Origin: Allofranklinella schreckenbergeri
Lineage (GTDB): Bacteria; Pseudomonadota; Gammaproteobacteria; Burkholderiales; Burkholderiaceae_C
Direction: 5' to 3'
DNA length: 64,000 nt
Assembly: GCF_003703475.1 (NCBI RefSeq)
Contig: NZ_RDQM01000008.1
Span: forward strand, 96,016-160,015
Shown here: piece by piece, positions 7,629 through 18,510 of the stretch
Position numbering within the stretch: position 1 is the first letter of the stretch
How the letters are laid out: each line of letters opens with the position of its first letter
Program-made: the position numbers and the translations under genes
Notes under the pieces: generated by a model
Databases searched by the model: none
Told to the model about the DNA's origin: nothing
The model's input: the letters and a program-made list of their open reading frames with translations, nothing else

Positions 7629-10600
7629 ATGCAGCCCGTCACTCTCAGCACCATTGTTTTGCTGCCGTTCATCGGCAGCTTGTTGGCCGTCATCCTGCCG
7701 TCCAATGCGCGCAATAGCGAATCGACGCTGGCTGGGTTGATCGCGCTGTTTTGCGCGGTGCAACTGGGGTTGCACTACCCCGCCATCAGCGGTGGCGAAG
7801 TGATCGAGCAAGAGTTTCTCTGGCTAACCTCCTACGGGTTGAACCTCAATCTGCGCATGGACGGCTTTGCCTGGATGTTTGCCATGCTGGTCTATGGCAT
7901 TGGCGCGCTGGTGGTGCTGTACGCGCGCTATTACATGTCGCCCAAAGACCCGGTACCGCGCTTTTTCTCCTTCTTGCTGGCCTTCATGGGCTCCATGGCG
8001 GGGGTGGTGCTCTCGGGCAACATCATCCAGCTCTCCTTTTTCTGGGAGCTGACCAGCATTTACTCCTTCTTGCTGATTGGCTACTGGCACCACCGCAAGG
8101 ATGCGCGGCGCGGCGCGCGCATGGCCCTCACCGTCACGGGCGCGGGCGGGCTGTGCCTGTTCGCAGGCATGTTGCTGCTGGGGCATATCGTGGGCAGCTA
8201 CGACCTGGACAATGTGCTGGCGGCAGGCTCGCAAATCCGCAACCACCCCGCCTACACCACCGCTTTATGCCTGATCTTGCTGGGCGCATTCAGCAAAAGC
8301 GCCCAAGTGCCGTTTCACTTCTGGCTGCCCAACGCCATGGCCGCGCCCACGCCCGTCTCGGCGTATTTGCACTCGGCCACCATGGTCAAGGCGGGGGTGT
8401 TTCTGCTGGCGCGCTTCTGGCCCGTGCTCAGCGGCACCGAAGAATGGTTTTGGCTGGTCAGCAGCATGGGCGCAGCCACGCTGCTGTTTGGCTCGTTCAT
8501 GGCCATGTTCCAGAACGATCTCAAAGGGCTGCTGGCCTATTCGACCATCTCCCACCTGGGGCTGATTACGCTGCTGCTGGGCCTGAACCGCGAGCTGGCG
8601 GCCGTGGCAGCAGTGTTTCACATCATCAACCACGCCACCTTCAAAGCGTCGCTGTTCATGGTGGTGGGCATCGTGGACCATGAAACCGGCACGCGCGACA
8701 TTCGCCGCCTCTCGGGCCTGTACAAGCTCATGCCCCTGACGGGGACGCTGGCCATCGTGGCCACCATGGCCATGGCAGGCGTGCCGTTTTTCAACGGCTT
8801 TCTCTCCAAAGAAATGTTCTTCGCGGAAACCGTGCTGGTGCACGCGCCCGCCTACATCCAAGCCAGCCTGCCGGTATTGGCCGTGCTATTTGGCATTTTC
8901 AGCGTCATTTATTCGCTGCATTTTGCCTACGACGTGTTCTTTGGCCCGCCGACGGAAGATTTGCCCAAGACCCCGCACGATCCGCCCATCTGGATGAACG
9001 TGCCCGTGGGCTTGCTGGTCGTGCTGTGCCTGTTGGTAGGCGCTTTCCCCGCCCTGATGGTGGGGGATTTCCTGGCCGTGGCCGCCCAGCCTGTAGTGGG
9101 CGATCTGCCTGAATACAGCCTGGCCGTCTGGCACGGCTGGAACCGGCCATTCCAGATGAGTATGGTCGCCCTGGGTGTGGGGTTGGCGCTGTTCTTCCTC
9201 GTCATCCGTCCGCTGCGCGGCAAAAACTACTTCAAGGATTACGCCTTTACCTGGACGTTGACCGGCAAGCGTATTTTTGAGTACCTGCTGGCCTGGACTT
9301 CGCGCAAAAGCCGCGCCCTGCGCTCGCGCCTGACGACGCAGCGCCTGCAATGGCAAATGTTCTGGCTGATGATGGTGACGTTCCTGGCCGTGGGCCTGCC
9401 TCTGTGGAAAGACGGGCTGACGATTGGCGAGCGGCCCATGATGACGCATTCGCCAGGCTTTGCCACCCTGTGGTTCCTGGGCATGCTCTGCGCCATCGCC
9501 GCCGCCTGGCAAGCCAAATACCACCGCCTGGCGGCTATGACCTTGCTGGGCGCCACCGGGCTGTGCGTGGCCATCACGTTCTTGTGGTTTTCCGCCCCCG
9601 ATCTGGGGCTGACGCAGTTGACGGTGGAAATCGTCACCACCATCTTGCTGCTGTTGGGGCTACGCTGGCTGCCCGTGCGCGACAAAACCATCCGCCCCGT
9701 AGTGCGCGAGGTGGATTTGAGCATCGCCCAGGCGCGGCGCGCGCGCGACTTCATCATCGCCCTGGTGGCCGGTTGCGGCATCGCTTTGCTGACTTACGCC
9801 ATGCTCAGCCGCCCGTTTGCCGAAAGCACCTCCACCTTCTTCCTGGAGCGCGCGCTCAGCGAAGGCGGCGGCACCAACGTCGTCAACGTGATGCTGGTGG
9901 ATTTCCGCGCGTTCGACACTTTTGGGGAAATCGTGGTGCTGGCCATCGTCGGCTTGACGGTGTACGCCTTGTTGCGGCGCTTCCGCCCCGCGCGCGAAAC
10001 CATGGATTTGCCCATGCAGCAGCGCGTGCTGCCCGGTGACTTGATTACCGACCTGTTCAACCCCCGCCAGGCTAAAGACACGGCCATTGGCTACCTCACC
10101 GTTCCTGCGGTGCTGGTGCGCCTGCTGCTGCCCATCACCACCATGGTGGCGGTGTATTTCTTTCTGCGCGGCCACAACGAGCCGGGCGGCGGCTTTGTGG
10201 CCGGGCTGATCTTTTCGCTGGGCCTGCTGCTGCAATACATCATCTCGGGCACCGAGTGGGTTGAGGCCAACATCACGCTTTATCCGCGCCGCTGGATCGC
10301 CTTTGGCCTGCTGTGCGCCATCGTCACCGGGGCCGGTTCGCTGTATTTCGACTACCCCTTCATGACCACGCACATGATGCATGTGCACTTGCCCTATTTG
10401 AACGAAGAAATCCACATCGCCAGCGCCATGTTTTTTGACCTGGCGGTGTTTGCCGTCGTCGTCGGCTCGGTGCTGCTCATTCTCACCGCGCTAGCCCACC
10501 AATCCACCCGCGGCCATCGCTACCACGCGCGCAAGCTCGAAGACGAAGCCGAGGCCAAAGAGGCTGCCATCGCCCGCGCCAAGCAGGCCGCCGCCTATGC

Positions 10601-10643
10601 AGAAATCGCTCGCCTCAACAGGCAGCCCCCCACCCCGAGATAA
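7629..10643 (+). CDS. mrpA: Mrp-type monovalent cation/H+ antiporter, fused subunits A and B
   Basis: This is the large subunit of the six-gene Mrp (Mnh/Pha) antiporter, which exports Na+ or K+ in exchange for protons and supports pH and salt homeostasis. Its N-terminal 500 residues resemble complex I subunit NuoL, with conserved charged transmembrane residues in segments such as HSATMVKAGVFLLARFWP. After a central region (DLGLTQLTVEIV) the last 200 residues form an MrpB domain (GHNEPGGGFVAGLI). At 1004 residues it is the fused PhaAB form typical of proteobacterial group-2 operons. It opens the operon, and mrpC follows after 15 bp with a good ribosome-binding site. Confidence 0.94.
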   Translation: MQPVTLSTIVLLPFIGSLLAVILPSNARNSESTLAGLIALFCAVQLGLHYPAISGGEVIEQEFLWLTSYGLNLNLRMDGFAWMFAMLVYGIGALVVLYARYYMSPKDPVPRFFSFLLAFMGSMAGVVLSGNIIQLSFFWELTSIYSFLLIGYWHHRKDARRGARMALTVTGAGGLCLFAGMLLLGHIVGSYDLDNVLAAGSQIRNHPAYTTALCLILLGAFSKSAQVPFHFWLPNAMAAPTPVSAYLHSATMVKAGVFLLARFWPVLSGTEEWFWLVSSMGAATLLFGSFMAMFQNDLKGLLAYSTISHLGLITLLLGLNRELAAVAAVFHIINHATFKASLFMVVGIVDHETGTRDIRRLSGLYKLMPLTGTLAIVATMAMAGVPFFNGFLSKEMFFAETVLVHAPAYIQASLPVLAVLFGIFSVIYSLHFAYDVFFGPPTEDLPKTPHDPPIWMNVPVGLLVVLCLLVGAFPALMVGDFLAVAAQPVVGDLPEYSLAVWHGWNRPFQMSMVALGVGLALFFLVIRPLRGKNYFKDYAFTWTLTGKRIFEYLLAWTSRKSRALRSRLTTQRLQWQMFWLMMVTFLAVGLPLWKDGLTIGERPMMTHSPGFATLWFLGMLCAIAAAWQAKYHRLAAMTLLGATGLCVAITFLWFSAPDLGLTQLTVEIVTTILLLLGLRWLPVRDKTIRPVVREVDLSIAQARRARDFIIALVAGCGIALLTYAMLSRPFAESTSTFFLERALSEGGGTNVVNVMLVDFRAFDTFGEIVVLAIVGLTVYALLRRFRPARETMDLPMQQRVLPGDLITDLFNPRQAKDTAIGYLTVPAVLVRLLLPITTMVAVYFFLRGHNEPGGGFVAGLIFSLGLLLQYIISGTEWVEANITLYPRRWIAFGLLCAIVTGAGSLYFDYPFMTTHMMHVHLPYLNEEIHIASAMFFDLAVFAVVVGSVLLILTALAHQSTRGHRYHARKLEDEAEAKEAAIARAKQAAAYAEIARLNRQPPTPR

Positions 10644-10658
10644 GGACAGGAGACAACC

Positions 10659-11021
10659 ATGGAAATCATCCTGGCCATTGCCATTGGCGTACTGACCGGC
10701 GCTGGCGTGTGGCTACTGCTGCGCCCGCGTACCTTCCAGCTCATCATCGGCCTGGGCCTGCTGAGCTACGCCGTCAATTTGTTCATTTTCTCCATGGGCC
10801 GCCTGGGCCTGGCCATCGACCGCGAGCCGGTCTTGCGCCCGGGCGTGCCCCAAGATTTGCTGCACTATGCCGACCCGCTGCCCCAGGCCCTGGTGCTCAC
10901 GGCCATCGTGATCGGCTTTGCCACCACCGCGCTGTTTCTCGTCGTGCTGCTGGCGCTGCGCGGCATGAGCGGCACCGACCACGTGGACGGCTCCCTAGCC
11001 GCGGAAAAACACGACGCGTGA
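10659..11021 (+). CDS. mrpC: Mrp antiporter subunit C
   Basis: This three-helix membrane protein is homologous to NuoK of complex I. It has 120 residues, the expected length. The LLLRPRTFQLIIGLGLLSYAVNL segment and the YADPLPQALVLTAIVIG segment are the family core. It is preceded by GGACAGGAG about 6 nt before the ATG. It follows mrpA directly and precedes mrpD in the conserved order. Confidence 0.93.
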   Translation: MEIILAIAIGVLTGAGVWLLLRPRTFQLIIGLGLLSYAVNLFIFSMGRLGLAIDREPVLRPGVPQDLLHYADPLPQALVLTAIVIGFATTALFLVVLLALRGMSGTDHVDGSLAAEKHDA

Positions 11022-11037
11022 GAGCGAACTGCACACC

Positions 11038-12834
11038 ATGATGACCGATTGGCTGCAACAGCTTGCCCCCCACATGATCCTGGCGCCCATTTTGGTGCCC
11101 ATGGTCACTGCCGCCCTGGTGCTCTTTTTGCGTGAGGAGCGCCAGCGCATCAAGCTCTACCTGAACGTTTTTTCCTGCATCGTCAGCCTCGCCGTTGCCG
11201 TTCACCTGCTGCTGTGGAGCGACCAGCAAGGCGCAGCCTCGACCATGAGCATTTACCTCGTGGGCAACTGGCCCGCCGATTTCGGCATCATGCTGGTGCT
11301 CGATCGGCTCTCGGCCCTGATGCTGGCGCTCACGGCCGTGCTGGCCCTGTCGGCAGCCCTTTATGCCGCCGCGCGCTGGCACCGCGCCGGGGTGAACTTC
11401 CACGGCCTGTTTCAATTGCAGCTCATGGGTTTGAACGGCGTGTTCCTGACGGGCGATTTGTTCAACCTGTTCGTCTTTATCGAGATCCTGCTGGCCGCCT
11501 CCTACGGCCTGCTGCTGCATGGCTCGGGGCGCCAGCGCGTGCAAGCGGGGCTGCACTACATCGCCATCAACCTGGTGGCGTCGTCCATGCTGCTGATCGG
11601 CATCTCCATGTTCTACGGCCTCACCGGCACCCTCAATTTGGCGGGCATCGCCAGCGCCATCCCTGACGTGGCCGATCAAGACCGGCCGCTGCTGCACGCC
11701 GCCGTAGGCATTCTGGCCATTGCCATCCTCACCAAAGCCGCCGTCTGGCCCATGAACTTCTGGCTCACGCGCGCCTACAGCGCCGCCACCGCGCCATCGG
11801 CCGCCTTGTTCGCCATCATGACCAAGGTCGGCATCTACATGGTGCTGCGGTTGTGGACGCTGCTGTTCGGCTACGACGCGGGCACCTCCGCCCAATACGG
11901 CGGCCAATGGCTGAGCTACCTGGGCATGGCCACCATCGCGGTGGGCGCGCTGGGCGTGCTCAGCTCGCAAAAAATCGGCAACCTGGCCGGTTACAGCGCC
12001 ATCGTGTCCTCCGGCACGCTGCTGGCCGCGCTCGGCTTTGGGCAAAACCTGCTCACCGCCAGCCTGCTGTATTACCTGGTGACCTCCACCCTGGCCGTGA
12101 GCGCCTGCTTTTTGCTCGCCGATTTGATGGATCGCTGGCGCAACGACGGCAAAGATTACGCCCCCTACGAAGCAGAGGATGAAGCGCCCTTTCTCACCGC
12201 CGATCTCAAAGGCCAGTTGCAAGCGTGGAACCTCGACGAGCGCCAGCAAGCCTTGGTCGGGCGCGCCATGCCTGCGGCCGTCGCCTTGCTGGGCATGGGC
12301 TTTTTGGCCTGCACCCTGCTCATTGCCGGGCTGCCGCCGCTATCGGGCTTTATCGGCAAATTCGCCATGCTCACCGCCTTGCTCAACCCTTTGGGTATGG
12401 GCGCCTCCATCGGGCAAACGCCCGGCATTGATGGCTGGGCGCTGATGGCCTTGCTGATCGCCTCGGGGCTGATGGCGCTGATTGCGTTTTCGCGCGCGGG
12501 CATCCGCCATTTCTGGGCCTCGCACGACCGCAGCCCGCCAGAAGTCAAAATCATCGAAGGCTTGCCATTGGCCCTCTTGCTAGGCGCTTGCGTGGCGCTG
12601 ACCGTGCAGGCTGACGACGTGATGCGCTACATGAAGGCCACTTCCAACGCGCTGTACGCGCCCGATGACTACATCCAGTCCGTGCTGCAAACCCAGGTCA
12701 AGCCCTACCCCTCGCAATACCAGCCCACCGTCTCCGACCCGGCCGATCTGCCCCGCCCAGCGCCTGAAGCCGCGCCCGGCACGGCACCGGCTGCGGCTCC
12801 TGCGCCCGCTGCGGCCGAGAAAGGCGCGCCATGA
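11038..12834 (+). CDS. mrpD: Mrp antiporter subunit D
   Basis: This NuoN/NuoM-like proton-channel subunit has about 14 transmembrane helices. The Lys/Glu-containing helices expected for antiport are visible (LFNLFVFIEILLAASYGLL at about 140-160, ILTKAAVWPMNFWL at about 230-245). At 598 residues it is longer than the usual 500: a loop of about 45 residues is inserted near 365-410 (YAPYEAEDEAPF) and the C-terminus ends in an Ala/Pro-rich tail. Two ATG codons are adjacent at the start. Its stop overlaps mrpE (ATGA). Confidence 0.94.
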   Translation: MMTDWLQQLAPHMILAPILVPMVTAALVLFLREERQRIKLYLNVFSCIVSLAVAVHLLLWSDQQGAASTMSIYLVGNWPADFGIMLVLDRLSALMLALTAVLALSAALYAAARWHRAGVNFHGLFQLQLMGLNGVFLTGDLFNLFVFIEILLAASYGLLLHGSGRQRVQAGLHYIAINLVASSMLLIGISMFYGLTGTLNLAGIASAIPDVADQDRPLLHAAVGILAIAILTKAAVWPMNFWLTRAYSAATAPSAALFAIMTKVGIYMVLRLWTLLFGYDAGTSAQYGGQWLSYLGMATIAVGALGVLSSQKIGNLAGYSAIVSSGTLLAALGFGQNLLTASLLYYLVTSTLAVSACFLLADLMDRWRNDGKDYAPYEAEDEAPFLTADLKGQLQAWNLDERQQALVGRAMPAAVALLGMGFLACTLLIAGLPPLSGFIGKFAMLTALLNPLGMGASIGQTPGIDGWALMALLIASGLMALIAFSRAGIRHFWASHDRSPPEVKIIEGLPLALLLGACVALTVQADDVMRYMKATSNALYAPDDYIQSVLQTQVKPYPSQYQPTVSDPADLPRPAPEAAPGTAPAAAPAPAAAEKGAP

Positions 12835-13349
12835 AAAAGCTGCTGCGCTCCATCCTCAAAACCCTGTTTCCTGCGCCGCTGCTGTCGCTGCTGCTGGTGC
12901 CGCTGTGGCTGGTGATGACGCAAAGCTACACGCTTGCCAACCTCACCCTGGCCGTCATCCTGGGTTTGGGCATGCCCATCTTCAGCGCCAGTTTGCGCCC
13001 CTTGCATGTACGCGTGCGCAAGCCTTTGCGCATCATCCGGCTGTGCTTTGTGGTGATGATTGATGCATGGCATTCCAACCTCATGGTCATCCGCATCCTG
13101 CTGCAACCGCGCCTGGCGCGCGAAACCGAGGGCGTCTTCGTGCGCATTCCGCTGCAAATGCGCGACCCCAACGGCCTGGCCGCGCTGGCCGTCATCACCA
13201 CCATCACCCCCGGCAATGCCTGGGCGGAACTGTCCATGGACCGCAGCGCTTTACTGCTGCACGTCTTCGACGGGCGCATCGATCCCGAGCTGGTCATTCG
13301 CACCGTCAAAGAACGCTACGAGCGCCCCTTGATGGAGATTTTTGAATGA
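12831..13349 (+). CDS. mrpE: Mrp antiporter subunit E
   Basis: This 172-residue membrane protein has two N-terminal hydrophobic helices followed by a cytoplasmic domain. The strand TTITPGNAWAELS at about 125-137 is the family landmark, followed by LLLHVFDG. The start overlaps the mrpD stop and the stop overlaps the mrpF start, both by ATGA, so translation is coupled through this part of the operon. Confidence 0.92.
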   Translation: MKKLLRSILKTLFPAPLLSLLLVPLWLVMTQSYTLANLTLAVILGLGMPIFSASLRPLHVRVRKPLRIIRLCFVVMIDAWHSNLMVIRILLQPRLARETEGVFVRIPLQMRDPNGLAALAVITTITPGNAWAELSMDRSALLLHVFDGRIDPELVIRTVKERYERPLMEIFE

Positions 13350-13627
13350 ACGGACAAATCCTCGCCTGGGCCATGCCCATCACCCTCGTCATGCTGCTGC
13401 TGTCCATGGTGCTGGCATCGGTGCGGCTGTTCATCGGCCCCCACGTGCAAGACCGCATCCTGGCGCTGGACGCGCTATACGTGCTGGGCATGTACGTCAT
13501 GCTCAGCCTCTCCATCTACTACGACAGCACCGCCTATTTTGAAGCAGCCCTGCTCATCGCCCTGCTGGGCTTTGTCAGCAGCACCGCCATGGCCAAATTC
13601 CTGCTGCGCGGCGAGGTCATCGAATGA
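13346..13627 (+). CDS. mrpF: Mrp antiporter subunit F
   Basis: This is a 93-residue three-helix protein of the expected size. The motif GPHVQDRILALDAL near residue 30 matches the conserved GPTxxDRVxALD segment of MrpF/PhaF. It is coupled by ATGA overlaps to mrpE and mrpG. Confidence 0.92.
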   Translation: MNGQILAWAMPITLVMLLLSMVLASVRLFIGPHVQDRILALDALYVLGMYVMLSLSIYYDSTAYFEAALLIALLGFVSSTAMAKFLLRGEVIE

Positions 13628-14214
13628 GCGCCGCCCCCACCCTGCCCTTGTGGGCGGAAATCCTGGTGGCCTTCTTTGCCCTCGGCGGCGGCATCATCAG
13701 CCTGCTGGGCGCCTCCGGCCTGGTGCGCCTGCCCACTTTTTTCTCGCGCCTCCACGCCCCCGCGCTCATCACCACCGCCGGCATCTGGTGCCTGATGCTG
13801 GCCACCATCACCTACTTCTCTGTGCAAACGGGCAAGCCCGCGCTCAACATCCTGCTGCTGGGCCTGTTCATTGCCATCACCGCGCCCGTCACCACCATCT
13901 TGCTGATGCGCGCCGCCCTCTTTCGCGCCCGCCAGCGCGGTGAAGACGTGCCCCGCAGCCTCAACGCCCTGCAACTGGCCACCCCCAAAATGGCGCCGGA
14001 AAAAGACGATGACGACGAGGACGAAGGCCAAGGCAAAGCAGCGGAGCACCCTGCCAGCGCCCAACCCGCCGCCGCACCGACTGCTACGGCCACAACCTCA
14101 GCGCCAGCGATCGCCGCACCCGAAGACATCCCCCCCACCGCCACAGCCCCCGCAGCCCCCACGGGCGACGCAGCGCCAGCGCCCTCCCTCAACTCCGACT
14201 CTGCGCAACCCTGA
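13624..14214 (+). CDS. mrpG: Mrp antiporter subunit G with extended tail
   Basis: The first 115 residues are a normal three-helix MrpG (LGASGLVRLPTFFSRLHAP at about 27-45, then TTAGIWCLML). The remaining 80 residues are an acidic stretch (EKDDDDEDEG) followed by an Ala/Pro/Thr-rich tail, so the 196-residue protein is much longer than the usual 100-120. The tail is probably disordered. It closes the Mrp operon. The glycerophosphodiesterase gene begins 14 bp later and may be cotranscribed. Confidence 0.9.
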   Translation: MSAAPTLPLWAEILVAFFALGGGIISLLGASGLVRLPTFFSRLHAPALITTAGIWCLMLATITYFSVQTGKPALNILLLGLFIAITAPVTTILLMRAALFRARQRGEDVPRSLNALQLATPKMAPEKDDDDEDEGQGKAAEHPASAQPAAAPTATATTSAPAIAAPEDIPPTATAPAAPTGDAAPAPSLNSDSAQP

Positions 14215-14228
14215 TCCCCCTCTCGCCC

Positions 14229-14978
14229 ATGTCCACAGCCACCGCCTGGCCCTACCCCTTCTGGATCGCCCACCGTGGCGCCGGCAAGCACGCCCCTGAA
14301 AACACCCTGGCCGCCTTCCGCAGCGGCGCGGCCCACGGCTGGCGCATGTTCGAATGCGATGTCAAACTTAGCCACGACGGCGTGCCCTACCTCATGCACG
14401 ACGCCACGTTGGATCGCACCACCAACGGCCAAGGCCCCGCCGCCGAGCTGCCCTGGAGCGCCCTGGCCCGCCTCGACGCAGGCGCCTGGCACTCGCGCCG
14501 CTGGGCGGGCGAGCCCCTGCCCACGCTGGAAAACCTGCTGCGCTGGTGCATCGCCAACCACCTTCTGCTCAACATCGAAATCAAGCCCATCCCCGGCGCC
14601 GAATACGCCACCGGCCAGGCCGTGGCCGAACTCGTCGCCGCCATCTGGCCGTCGCATTTGCCGCAGCCGCTGCTCTCCTCCTTCCAACGCCCGGCTCTGC
14701 AAGGCGCGCAAGCCGCCCGGCCTGAGCAGCCCCGCGCCCTGCTGCTGGACGCGTGGGAGGATGACAGCCTCACACACGCCCGCACCCTGGGCTGCCTGGC
14801 CCTGGTCTGCCACTACCCGCTGTGGGACGCCACACGCGTCAGCGCTGCCCACCAGAACGGCCTGCGCGCCCTGAGCTACACCGTCAACGACCCCGCCGCC
14901 GCCCGCCACCTCATCGCCCTGGGCACCGACGGCATCATCACCGACGAAATCGCCCTGTTCGGCCCTGCCAGCCGCTGA
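14229..14978 (+). CDS. ugpQ: Glycerophosphodiester phosphodiesterase
   Basis: This enzyme splits glycerophosphodiesters, released from phospholipids, into sn-glycerol 3-phosphate and an alcohol. It shows the GDPD TIM-barrel signature: IAHRGAGKHAPENTL near residues 14-28 with the catalytic His-Arg, then FECDVKLSHDGVPYLMHDATLDRTTNG with the metal-binding Glu and Asp and the second catalytic His. Length is 249 residues with no signal peptide, so it resembles cytoplasmic UgpQ. No ugp transport genes are nearby. Repeat copy 3 follows. Confidence 0.92.
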   Translation: MSTATAWPYPFWIAHRGAGKHAPENTLAAFRSGAAHGWRMFECDVKLSHDGVPYLMHDATLDRTTNGQGPAAELPWSALARLDAGAWHSRRWAGEPLPTLENLLRWCIANHLLLNIEIKPIPGAEYATGQAVAELVAAIWPSHLPQPLLSSFQRPALQGAQAARPEQPRALLLDAWEDDSLTHARTLGCLALVCHYPLWDATRVSAAHQNGLRALSYTVNDPAAARHLIALGTDGIITDEIALFGPASR

Positions 14979-14989
14979 AAACACTCAAA

Positions 14990-15069
14990 ATTACAAATCA
15001 AAAAGAAATTAATACCCACTGTTTCGGCATGATGGTATTTAAATCGAGTTCACATTGATTTGTAAAATA
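14990..15069 (-). repeat. AT-rich interspersed palindromic element, copy 3
   Basis: This copy has a complete outer inverted repeat: TTACAAATCAAAAAGAAAT on the left and TTGATTTGTAA on the right. The core reads TTTCGGCAT. It lies just upstream of hisF, ending about 18 bp before the ATG. With copy 4 in the same orientation it brackets hisF-hisI-hisE. Confidence 0.9.
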
Positions 15070-15087
15070 TCGACACCACTCAACACC

Positions 15088-15888
<801 letters not shown>

Positions 15889-15925
15889 ATCCATCCCCGA
15901 TCACCAACACACAGCCACACCTCCC

Positions 15926-16276
15926 ATGTTCCCGTACGACCTCGATGGCAAAACCTTTCGCTCCGTCAGCAACACACCCAATGGCGAAGTGGACGGGCAG
16001 ACCCGCTTTCACTACCGCCAGCGGGGCGAGATCGTCACCGCCCACTACGAGGGCGGGCAAGTGCGCTGCGGCCAGCTCATGGCGCGCATGCTGCCCGATG
16101 GCCGCCTGGACATGCGCTACCACCACCTCAACAGCGCAGGCCAGTTCATGCTCGGCCAATGCCTGTCCACCCCCGAGCGCCTGCCCGATGGCCGCTTGCG
16201 CTTTCACGAGCAATGGCAATGGCTCAACGGCGACGGCAGCAGCGGCCAATCCATGATTGAAGAGATCCGCGAATGA
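15926..16276 (+). CDS. Small conserved protein, function unknown
   Basis: This 116-residue soluble protein is rich in beta strand. It contains two similar blocks ([13 protein letters not shown] and [13 protein letters not shown]), and the ending [17 protein letters not shown] resembles a family found in many bacteria, including Bacillus. That family is often labelled n-acetylglutamate synthase in databases without biochemical support. I therefore give no function. It is inserted between hisF and hisI, and its stop overlaps the hisI start by ATGA, so it is translated with the histidine genes. Confidence 0.8.
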   Translation: MFPYDLDGKTFRSVSNTPNGEVDGQTRFHYRQRGEIVTAHYEGGQVRCGQLMARMLPDGRLDMRYHHLNSAGQFMLGQCLSTPERLPDGRLRFHEQWQWLNGDGSSGQSMIEEIRE

Positions 16277-16725
16277 GTAACTCCCCCCCCCCTGCCGACA
16301 CCCCCACCCCTGCCAGCGATGCCTGGCTGGACGCCATCGCCTGGGACGCCAACGGCCTCGTGCCCGCCATCGCCCAGGAAAAAGACACGGGCGACATCCT
16401 CATGGTCGCCTGGATGAACCGCGAAGCCCTGCGCCAGACGGCGCAAAAAGGCCAGGCTGTTTACTACAGCCGCTCACGCGGCAAGCTCTGGCACAAAGGC
16501 GAGGAATCGGGCCACTTCCAAACCGTGCACGCCATCCGCACCGACTGCGACAACGACGTTATTTTGTTGACTATCACCCAGCACGGCCACCAACCCTCCA
16601 TCGCCTGCCACACCGGCCGCCACAGTTGCTTTTACCAACGACTGGAAAACCCCGCCTCCCCCGCCCCGCACTGGCAAGCCTCCGATCCCGTACTGAAAGA
16701 CCCGCAGCGCATTTACAGCCAATAA
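16273..16725 (+). CDS. hisI: Phosphoribosyl-AMP cyclohydrolase
   Basis: HisI opens the adenine ring of phosphoribosyl-AMP in the third step of histidine synthesis. The landmarks are [30 protein letters not shown] with metal ligands around residues 75-90, the Zn-binding Asp-Cys-Asp in [11 protein letters not shown], and the Cys pair in [11 protein letters not shown]. Length is 150 residues. It stands alone rather than fused to HisE. It begins inside the stop of the small gene before it and hisE follows after 6 bp. Confidence 0.96.
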   Translation: MSNSPPPADTPTPASDAWLDAIAWDANGLVPAIAQEKDTGDILMVAWMNREALRQTAQKGQAVYYSRSRGKLWHKGEESGHFQTVHAIRTDCDNDVILLTITQHGHQPSIACHTGRHSCFYQRLENPASPAPHWQASDPVLKDPQRIYSQ

Positions 16726-16731
16726 CGCACC

Positions 16732-17151
16732 ATGTCCGACACCCCATCCGCCGACGCCCTGTTCGCCCATTTGGCCGAAGTTTTTGAATCGCGCAAACCC
16801 CACCGAGGTGGCGATCCAGCGCACAGCTACGTGGCCCGTTTGCTGGCCGATGGCAAGGCGCCCGACGCTTTTCTGAAAAAAATCGGCGAAGAAGCCGCCG
16901 AGCTGGTCATGGCCGTCAAAGATGCCCAGTACGCACTCGCCACAGCCGAAGCCAACGGCACAGGCCCCCACTGCGCTGAAGCCGCCCAAAGCCGCGCAGC
17001 CCTGGTCTATGAAGTGGCCGATGTGTGGTTTCACACCTTGGTGGCCCTCTCGCACTTCAACCTCAGCGGCGCGGACGTGATCCACGAGCTGGCCCGACGC
17101 GAGGGCTTGAGCGGCTTGGCCGAAAAAGCCGCCCGCGCAAACAACCCATAG
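16732..17151 (+). CDS. hisE: Phosphoribosyl-ATP pyrophosphatase
   Basis: HisE removes pyrophosphate from phosphoribosyl-ATP in the second step of histidine synthesis. The all-alpha MazG-like fold is shown by [15 protein letters not shown] with the metal-binding Glu residues near 45-55 and [13 protein letters not shown] near 95-107. It is 139 residues long. In many relatives an HIT protein and tatABC come next; here repeat copy 4 and tgt follow. Confidence 0.95.
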   Translation: MSDTPSADALFAHLAEVFESRKPHRGGDPAHSYVARLLADGKAPDAFLKKIGEEAAELVMAVKDAQYALATAEANGTGPHCAEAAQSRAALVYEVADVWFHTLVALSHFNLSGADVIHELARREGLSGLAEKAARANNP

Positions 17152-17168
17152 CTCAAAACCCCATATCA

Positions 17169-18445
<1,277 letters not shown>

Positions 18446-18462
18446 GCAAACAATGGCACAAA

Positions 18463-18488
18463 AAAAGGCCGCCTGAAATCAGGCGGCC
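18463..18488 (-). terminator. Rho-independent terminator
   Basis: GGCCGCCTG-AAAT-CAGGCGGCC forms a strong 9-bp stem. On the minus strand it is followed by a run of seven T, so it ends the Balon-like gene transcript. Tgt transcripts enter it from the other side and may also stop. Confidence 0.88.
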
Positions 18489-18510
18489 TCCAATCACCAG
18501 TCAATCCCCA

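Noticed and set aside
10897..12249. Large frame opposite mrpD
   Set aside because: It is an antisense shadow of a conserved antiporter gene, with no supporting signals.
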